This document shows positions 42,832-48,432 of a stretch of DNA of 48,432 nt, piece after piece; the first letter of the stretch is position 1; each line of letters starts with the position of its first letter. Where the stretch lies: assembly GCA_005222975.1 (NCBI GenBank), contig NJBI01000023.1, positions 1-48,432 on the forward strand, read 5' to 3'. Source of the stretch: Promethearchaeota archaeon Loki_b31 (GTDB lineage Archaea; Asgardarchaeota; Lokiarchaeia; Sigyniarchaeales; SOKP01). The notes below the pieces were generated by a model. The model was not told the origin of the DNA. It ran no database searches and saw nothing but the letters and a program-made list of their open reading frames with translations. A program made the position numbers and the translations under genes.

Positions 42832-45333
42832 ATGAGTGATCTAGATAATAAATCCAAAGTTAAGAAAGAAGGGCCAAAATATCATATAGCTGAACCTCAT
42901 CATTTATCTCCAAGGTCAAAGTGGTTAAGAGACTATTACTTTAAGGGTGTTGAGCGCGAATGGAACAATCAATACATGCCGTTTACTACAGGGACTGATT
43001 GGGATATGATATGGAACGAAACAGATTATTATGTCGCCCCCGAACTTCACTTCTACATTGGTAATAAGGGAAAGGGAGTTTTTGAGGGGTCTTTAAGATC
43101 CATGGCATTACCTGTTAAATTACCCGATAATTTCTGGGAGTTATCCTTACCCGAGCGTAGAATACGCTTTTTTGAAGAGGTTATACTTAATTATGTTCCT
43201 CAAGAAATTATTTCTGAGAACGATTTAATTGCAGGTGGTCGATTTAACACTCAACTAAGTAACTGTTTAACAAAAAAAGAAACTAAAAAATACTGGAAAA
43301 AGAATTTAAGTGTCCGACATAAATTTTATAAATTCCATAAGTCTGGATTCGGAAATTTGGGGGCTACGAGTGGTCATCTCATCCCAGATCACGAAACAAT
43401 AATTAACAAAGGCTTTAAGTACATTTACGAAAAAGCAGAAACACAATACGACCAATTAAACGAACGCGAGAAAAAGGGTCCTAAAGGTCAAGAATTACGA
43501 GCAATGATGAAAGCTGCGGAAGTCCCAAGAAAATTAGCGATGAAGTACGCCGAAGAATGTAGAGGGCTTAAAGAAACTGCGTCATCGTCAGAGAGAGTAG
43601 AAGAACTCGAACAAATGGCAAAAAATCTTGAAAAAGTCCCTTGGGAACCGGCAGAAACATTTTGGCAGGGAGTTCAAGCAATTTGGTTAACCCATATGTT
43701 AATCATGGCGGAAGAATCATATCCTGGGCCAGGTACCTCTTTTGGTCGGACAGATCTGCATCTTTGGCATTTGTATAAAAAAGATGTTGTTGATGAGAAA
43801 ACTATTTCAAAGGAGTTTGCGAAAGACATTTTAGGAAGTTTCTGGTTTCATTGCAACTCTGCGTACGATGCCCAAATCATAGTAGGAAAGCAAGGTATAA
43901 CTTCGTCCTTTGGACAATTGATGACGCTTAGTGGGTGCGGACCTAACGGGGAAGACTTAACCAACGAATTAACTTATACTATTTTGGAAGTCGTAGACGA
44001 ATGGTCACCTATTTTAGAACCAAAACCTAATGTTCGACTGCATCGAAATTCACCAGAGAAGTTATTGAATATTATAGTTGATATGGTGTCTCGATCGCAA
44101 GGAGCACCATTCCTCATAAATTTCGACGAAAGGAGCATTGCTGGAATGATAACAGAAGGAATCTCGCCCGAAGATGCTTGGGATTACGCTTGTGTTGGAT
44201 GCTTAGAAAATACGATGCAAGGAAACGATCGATCCGGTACTGTAAACTGCAACCCAAATTTAACAAAAAGCATTGAATTGACTCTTTGGAACGGAAAGAA
44301 TATGCCTGGCAATGATGTAGTTACTAAAACTGGACAACAGATAGGACCAAAAACGGGAAACCCTGATATCCTTCAGACTTGGGAAGATTTTTGGAACGCT
44401 TGGAAAAAACAAATTGAATTTCTTATTAAATATAGTGTAGATACATATAATTTAACCGAAGAACTTAGAGCTGAATTCTTTCCCACGCCATATTTATCCA
44501 CTTTAGTTCGAGGGTGTATTGAAAAAGGATTAGATATTAGAAGAGGCGGTCCTGAATTGAGGTTTATAACAGTCGAGGGTGTTGGATTCGCAACAACAGT
44601 CGATTCTTTACTAGCAATTAAGAAATTTGTCTACGATGATAATAAATACACAATTACTCAAATTAAGGATGCTCTCATTGACGACTTCGAGGGGAAAGAA
44701 TTTGCTGTTATCCAAACGATGTTAAAAAATAGAGCACCTAAATACGGAAATGATGTCGACGATGCTGACGAGCTGGCAAGAAAGATAATGAAAGTATGGT
44801 CTGACGAAACTTGGAAGTATAAAACGCCTACGAATTTTCAATTTAGACCTGGTATGTTATCTTGGAATTATTGGGCGGGTGCTGACGCTAGTTTTACAGT
44901 TGCTACCCCAAACGGCCGAAATAAGGGGACATTTCTGTCTAACGCAATTTGTCCTTCAAATGGAGCAGATCTTAAAGGACCAACCGCCGTAACAAATTCT
45001 GTAGGTGTGGTTCTGGGGGGTAAAACGGAAAGTGGAGAATATATTAATTACTTACCTAACGGAAGTAGTCATACGATTACTTTTAATCCAACAATACTGA
45101 AAAGCCCAGAACATAAAGAAAAATTTAAATCTTATTTGAAAGGTTATGTTGAAAATGGTGGTACATGCTTGCAAGTAAACATGCTTGATGTAGAAATGCT
45201 AAAAGACGCTCAAAAACATCCAGAAAATTATAATAATCTCTTAGTTCGAATTACGGGTTATAATGCTTACTTCAATGCTATAGGGAAAGAATTACAAAAC
45301 GAAATAATCGCTCGAGAATCACATCAGATTTAA
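42832..45333 (+). CDS. Glycyl radical enzyme (dehydratase/lyase or decarboxylase type, substrate unknown)
   Basis: 833 aa. PFL-family glycyl radical enzyme. The radical Gly is Gly809 in VRITGYNAYF, and the thiyl Cys is Cys457 in CVGCLENTM. Glu459, two residues after Cys457, is the general base of the eliminating group (glycerol dehydratase, choline TMA-lyase, hydroxyphenylacetate decarboxylase) and is not found at this site in pyruvate formate-lyase, which has Cys-Cys. The N-terminal WDMIWNETDYYVAPELHFYI is not diagnostic. The activase begins about 2.5 kb downstream (47882). Both require anaerobic conditions and S-adenosylmethionine. Substrate cannot be named. The length is near choline lyase (846) and hydroxyphenylacetate decarboxylase (about 900). 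Confidence 0.9.
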   Translation: MSDLDNKSKVKKEGPKYHIAEPHHLSPRSKWLRDYYFKGVEREWNNQYMPFTTGTDWDMIWNETDYYVAPELHFYIGNKGKGVFEGSLRSMALPVKLPDNFWELSLPERRIRFFEEVILNYVPQEIISENDLIAGGRFNTQLSNCLTKKETKKYWKKNLSVRHKFYKFHKSGFGNLGATSGHLIPDHETIINKGFKYIYEKAETQYDQLNEREKKGPKGQELRAMMKAAEVPRKLAMKYAEECRGLKETASSSERVEELEQMAKNLEKVPWEPAETFWQGVQAIWLTHMLIMAEESYPGPGTSFGRTDLHLWHLYKKDVVDEKTISKEFAKDILGSFWFHCNSAYDAQIIVGKQGITSSFGQLMTLSGCGPNGEDLTNELTYTILEVVDEWSPILEPKPNVRLHRNSPEKLLNIIVDMVSRSQGAPFLINFDERSIAGMITEGISPEDAWDYACVGCLENTMQGNDRSGTVNCNPNLTKSIELTLWNGKNMPGNDVVTKTGQQIGPKTGNPDILQTWEDFWNAWKKQIEFLIKYSVDTYNLTEELRAEFFPTPYLSTLVRGCIEKGLDIRRGGPELRFITVEGVGFATTVDSLLAIKKFVYDDNKYTITQIKDALIDDFEGKEFAVIQTMLKNRAPKYGNDVDDADELARKIMKVWSDETWKYKTPTNFQFRPGMLSWNYWAGADASFTVATPNGRNKGTFLSNAICPSNGADLKGPTAVTNSVGVVLGGKTESGEYINYLPNGSSHTITFNPTILKSPEHKEKFKSYLKGYVENGGTCLQVNMLDVEMLKDAQKHPENYNNLLVRITGYNAYFNAIGKELQNEIIARESHQI

Positions 45334-45430
45334 ACATGCTTTTAAAAAATCTTTTAACCTTTATTTTATAGAATAAAAACTATGTTTTCAATAAAATTTT
45401 TTTAATTAAAATTTTAAAAATAAATTTTAT

Positions 45431-46720
45431 TTAAACTTCTAAGTTTTCTATTATTGTTGCTACGCCTTGTCCACCACCAACACAAGCATTAGCAATACCA
45501 TAATGAGCTTTTTTATCTTTTAAAATTCTCGCTAATGTTCCTGTTAATCGTACCATTGTTGATCCTAATGGGTGACCAATAGCCGTTGACCCTCCCATTA
45601 TGTTAACTTTATCTTCGGGAATATTAAATTTATCTATACAATTTAAAGCAACGATGCAAAAAGCCTCGTTAATTTCCCAGTATTCAATATCGTCAGCAGA
45701 CAATCCCGCATATTTTAACGCTTTTTGAGTTGCTGGAACTGGACCTCGCCCCATTACTGTAGGATCAACGCCCGCCCATCCAATTGATACAATTCTTGCC
45801 ATTGGTTCAATTCCTCTTTTCTTAGCCTCTTCAGCTTCCATAAGAACTGCTGCCGTTGCTCCCGCATTTAAGGGTGAAGAATTTCCAGCAGTAATAACGC
45901 CTTCCTCGGTGCCTTCTCTTTTTATATATCCTTGTTTTCCCCCATTTTTCTCTAAGAAAAAAGGTTGCGATATACGACGTAATTGAGATACTGCTTCTAA
46001 CGTAGATTTTCTTGCGTTCATATCTCTATCTATAATCATTTTCTCTTCAACATTGCCAGGAGCGTGCCCTTCAATTGGAATAATCTCACCTTTAAACCAT
46101 CCTTCTTCGTGATTCTTGACAGCTAAATTATGGCTTCTTACGCCAAACTTATCTAAATGTTCTTTAGTAAATATAGGAACTTCTTCTTCGTATAGTTTTT
46201 GGGCTGTTTGGAGCATGTTAAATGATGTTTGTAGATCTAAATCGGGTCTATAAAACATACTTTCCTTATCTTCTGTTGAATAATTACGATCTATCCCTAT
46301 CCCGCGAACGCGAGTCATGTGTTCAAACCCTGTGGTCAATACGCAATTACTATTTCCCGTCATGATTTCCATAATTCCGACATGCATCCCGGATCCTGCT
46401 GAAGCGCACTGTCTATCAATAAAAAACGACGGAACTTCATAAGGAAATCCTGCTAAGAACAGAGGACCACGGCCTCCATACGTCCAATTTTCCAATACTC
46501 CCGAAGCAACTCCTATTGATACTTCCTCTATGTCTTTTTTCTCTATTCCTTTTTCTGCTAATTTACCATCAAAAAATTTCATTAGTAATTCAGCGAGGAG
46601 TTCATCTCCTCTAATTTCACCAAAAACATCCCTTTCAGGTTGAGTTGGTCTTGAACGAGAAAATGCAGTACGGGCATAATCAATTAACCAAACTTCTTTC
46701 AATTTCAATTCACCATTCAA
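45431..46720 (-). CDS. Thiolase (acetyl-CoA acyltransferase family)
   Basis: 429 aa. Catalytic Cys105 in DRQCASAGSGMH, the NEAFCIVALN motif (normally NEAFA, here with Cys), GGSTAIGHPLGSTMVR with the active His, and the second Cys in CVGGGQGVA. Thiolases condense or cleave acyl-CoA with acetyl-CoA. The genes around (4-hydroxybutyryl-CoA dehydratase at 27.8 kb, SDR dehydrogenase divergent here) fit acetoacetyl-CoA metabolism. It is divergent from the SDR gene, with a duplicated 27-bp element between them. Confidence 0.9.
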   Translation of the reverse strand: MNGELKLKEVWLIDYARTAFSRSRPTQPERDVFGEIRGDELLAELLMKFFDGKLAEKGIEKKDIEEVSIGVASGVLENWTYGGRGPLFLAGFPYEVPSFFIDRQCASAGSGMHVGIMEIMTGNSNCVLTTGFEHMTRVRGIGIDRNYSTEDKESMFYRPDLDLQTSFNMLQTAQKLYEEEVPIFTKEHLDKFGVRSHNLAVKNHEEGWFKGEIIPIEGHAPGNVEEKMIIDRDMNARKSTLEAVSQLRRISQPFFLEKNGGKQGYIKREGTEEGVITAGNSSPLNAGATAAVLMEAEEAKKRGIEPMARIVSIGWAGVDPTVMGRGPVPATQKALKYAGLSADDIEYWEINEAFCIVALNCIDKFNIPEDKVNIMGGSTAIGHPLGSTMVRLTGTLARILKDKKAHYGIANACVGGGQGVATIIENLEV

Positions 46721-46774
46721 TTTTCAATAATATTTTATAATATAGAATTTTCAATAATATTTTATAATATAGAA
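46721..46774. repeat. Perfect 27-bp tandem duplication in the thiolase/SDR promoter
   Basis: The unit TTTTCAATAATATTTTATAA + TATAGAA (27 bp) occurs twice without a mismatch, at 46721-46747 and 46748-46774, between the divergent thiolase and SDR genes. It contains a TATA-like ATTTTATAATATA run, so promoter elements are doubled. One copy abuts the thiolase start codon. Confidence 0.9.
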
Positions 46775-46818
46775 GAAATATTTTAATTTTTATTAGGATA
46801 AAACTAATTAAATAAAAA

Positions 46819-47772
46819 GTGAAATTAAAATTGGGAATGTTAAGTGGTAAAGTCGCCATTATAACCGGCGCTGGTCGGGGTGTTGGTCGAGAAGAAGCTT
46901 TAGCTATGGCTAAGGAAGGATGTAATTTGATCTTAAATGATCTCGGAGCAGGAGCCGCTGATTTAGATAAAGAGATGAAAATTGCTGATGAGATTGTGGA
47001 AGAATGTAGAAAGATTGGGGTAAAAGCGATTGCAAATTACGATTCTGTGGTCGATTACAACAAAACTAAAAGTATGATCGACCAGGCGATCTCAGAATTT
47101 GGTAAATTAGATATTGTTGTGAATAACGCAGGGATTTTACGCGATAGAATGATTTTTAACACGACGGAAGCTGAATTTGACGATGTTATCGCAGTTCATT
47201 TAAAAGGAACTTTTAACTTAACCCGACATGCGGCAGTTTATTTTAGAAAAATGGGAAAAGAAAATCCTAAACTAAAGAATTTTGGCAGAATTATTAACAC
47301 ATCATCCGATTCTGGATTGTATGGGAATGTAGGGCAATCGAACTATGGTGCTGCTAAATCCGGAATTGCTACTTTCTCAGTAATAGTAGCACGTGAGTTA
47401 GTTAAATATGCTACTGTAAATTGTGTCGTTCCAAGCGCCAGAACTCGCATGACTACTGATTTAGCTCCAAATTTAGCTGAAAAGATGAAAACTCAAACTA
47501 AAAAAGGTTTTGACATTTTTAACCCGTCTCATTTTGCACCTTTAGTTGTATACCTTGCATCCGATGCTGCTAAAAATATTAACGGAGAAGTTTTTAAAGC
47601 CATAGGTGATAGTGTTTGGGTCTATCGTGGATGGCGCGCTGTTAAAATGATAAATAACAATGGGATTCCTTTTACACCTCAAGAATTGGACGATCGAGTT
47701 AAATCAGAACTAATGAAAGATTTGCCATCAAAAATCGAGGGTGCTGTATCTCATGACACCTTACTAAGTTAA
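46819..47772 (+). CDS. Short-chain dehydrogenase/reductase (SDR), hydroxyacyl-CoA type
   Basis: 317 aa. NAD(P)-binding TGxxxGxG (TGAGRGVG), NNAGILRD and the catalytic Tyr-x3-Lys (NYGAAKSG) are present; Ser in TSSDSGLYGN is the third member. The sequence resembles the dehydrogenase part of peroxisomal multifunctional enzyme type 2 (3-hydroxyacyl-CoA dehydrogenase), fitting the nearby thiolase. A C-terminal extension after residue 250 (VYRGWRAVKMINNNGIPFTP) is longer than in simple SDRs. The GTG at 46819 is used; an in-frame ATG at 46837 (MLSGKVAIITG) is an equally good start. Confidence 0.87.
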   Translation: MKLKLGMLSGKVAIITGAGRGVGREEALAMAKEGCNLILNDLGAGAADLDKEMKIADEIVEECRKIGVKAIANYDSVVDYNKTKSMIDQAISEFGKLDIVVNNAGILRDRMIFNTTEAEFDDVIAVHLKGTFNLTRHAAVYFRKMGKENPKLKNFGRIINTSSDSGLYGNVGQSNYGAAKSGIATFSVIVARELVKYATVNCVVPSARTRMTTDLAPNLAEKMKTQTKKGFDIFNPSHFAPLVVYLASDAAKNINGEVFKAIGDSVWVYRGWRAVKMINNNGIPFTPQELDDRVKSELMKDLPSKIEGAVSHDTLLS

Positions 47773-47881
47773 TATTTTAAAATTTGATAAAATTTTATTA
47801 ACACTTTGAAATAACATTTAATAAAATTAAATTAGCTCCAATAATTTTTTTATTTAAAATTAAGCTTAAAATCAATATATT

Positions 47882-48432
47882 ATGGCAGAATCTAAAGCTC
47901 TAATTTTCCAGATTCAAAAAATGTCCACTGAAGATGGACCTGGTATTAGAACAACGGTTTTTTTTAAACAGTGTCCATTAAATTGTATATGGTGCCACAA
48001 TCCCGAATCTATTCTAAAAAATAAGCAATTAGAGTGGTTCAAACATAAATGTATAGGTTGTAAGATCTGCATTGAAACATGCCAGAAGGGAGCATTAACC
48101 CTCGATGAGGACGGGATGCATATCGACAGAGATAAATGTGATAGTTGTGGATTGTGCTCAGAAGAATGCCCTAGTACTGCGTTACATATGTTTGGAGAAT
48201 TATGGGATTTAGAGGATTTATATTACGAAATTCAAAAAGATAAAGTATATTACACCCAATCTCATGGCGGTATTACTGTTTCAGGTGGCGAACCTACGCT
48301 CCAACTTGATTTTTTATTAGACTTTTTGAAGAAGTGTAAAGAAAACGGGATTTCAACGGCATTAGACACGTGTGGATACGCTTCCAAGAATATATATGAA
48401 AAATTATTGCTCTTTGTTGACTTAATACTCCT
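47882..48432 (+). CDS. Glycyl-radical enzyme activating enzyme (partial, continues past the window)
   Basis: Starts ATG at 47882 and runs off the right edge, so only about 183 residues are visible. Radical SAM cysteines are CPLNCIWC (C-x3-C-x2-C) after the GPGIRTTVFFKQ motif, followed by a ferredoxin-type insert with two CxxCxxCxxxC sets (CIGCKICIETC and CDSCGLCSEEC). This is the activase form used by choline lyase and similar enzymes. GGITVSGGEPTLQ is the SAM-binding loop. It activates a glycyl radical enzyme, probably the one at 42832-45333. Confidence 0.93.
   Translation, partial: MAESKALIFQIQKMSTEDGPGIRTTVFFKQCPLNCIWCHNPESILKNKQLEWFKHKCIGCKICIETCQKGALTLDEDGMHIDRDKCDSCGLCSEECPSTALHMFGELWDLEDLYYEIQKDKVYYTQSHGGITVSGGEPTLQLDFLLDFLKKCKENGISTALDTCGYASKNIYEKLLLFVDLIL

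Noticed and set aside
42832..45333. Benzylsuccinate or alkylsuccinate synthase
   Set aside because: Glu459 two residues after the thiyl Cys is the eliminase/decarboxylase feature, and no small subunits were seen.

Overview
This is an AT-rich archaeal window with densely packed genes on both strands. Archaeal information-processing genes (RadA-type recombinase, Orc1/Cdc6, XerA-type recombinase) sit beside gene families that are rare in other archaea but recur in Asgard archaea: LURP-one/tubby-like proteins with zinc ribbons, vWA proteins carrying a PHD/RING-like finger, and a GIFT-domain protein resembling IFT52. I infer an Asgard (Lokiarchaeia-like, Promethearchaeota) fermentative anaerobe. 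There is no rRNA or other taxonomic marker here, so this rests on gene content only.

Layout. 1-3.3 kb: a family of LURP-one-related (LOR) genes, one of them broken at the left edge, plus a small zinc-ribbon protein. 3.4-9.3 kb: a phosphatidyltransferase, a TrmB-like HTH/coiled-coil protein, and, divergent from it, two tandem vWA + PHD/RING-like + zinc-ribbon paralogues. 9.4-17.2 kb: an EamA transporter, an orphan HypB, a small left-handed beta-helix protein, a methyltransferase, a clear tyrosine phenol-lyase, two small unknown genes, and a corrinoid protein with a UroD-type methyltransferase. 17.4-18.6 kb: a RadA whose helix-hairpin-helix domain lies at the C-terminus and whose reading frame is split by a 31-nt insertion. 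18.6-22.3 kb: a small membrane protein, a Lys/Glu-repeat protein, a candidate structured RNA, a small CxxCH protein, an MFS transporter, and a decayed tract (truncated SIS gene, frameshifted methyltransferase). 22.2-32 kb: PiT phosphate transporter with DUF47 partner, DUF2284, GNAT, PurA, the GIFT-domain protein, 4-hydroxybutyryl-CoA dehydratase and a TldD/TldE pair. 32-37.4 kb: amidohydrolase, class V aminotransferase, DUF1326, a DUF362 ferredoxin-like protein and a zinc ribbon. 37.5-41.4 kb: Orc1/Cdc6, a tyrosine recombinase and two toxin-antitoxin pairs, which together look like an integrated or plastic segment. 41.5 kb to the end: a thioredoxin reductase-like flavoprotein, a glycyl radical enzyme, thiolase, SDR dehydrogenase and the start of a glycyl-radical activase.

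How the genes fit together. The metabolic genes point to anaerobic use of amino acids and small organic acids: tyrosine cleavage to phenol, pyruvate and ammonia; crotonyl-CoA chemistry through 4-hydroxybutyryl-CoA dehydratase, thiolase and SDR; corrinoid-dependent methyl transfer; and a glycyl radical lyase with its activase nearby. The observations most worth following are the domain-permuted, interrupted RadA, the vWA/PHD-RING pair with its divergent HTH partner, the IFT52-like GIFT protein, the Orc1/Xer/toxin-antitoxin segment and the nested-stem RNA candidate near 19.4-19.5 kb.
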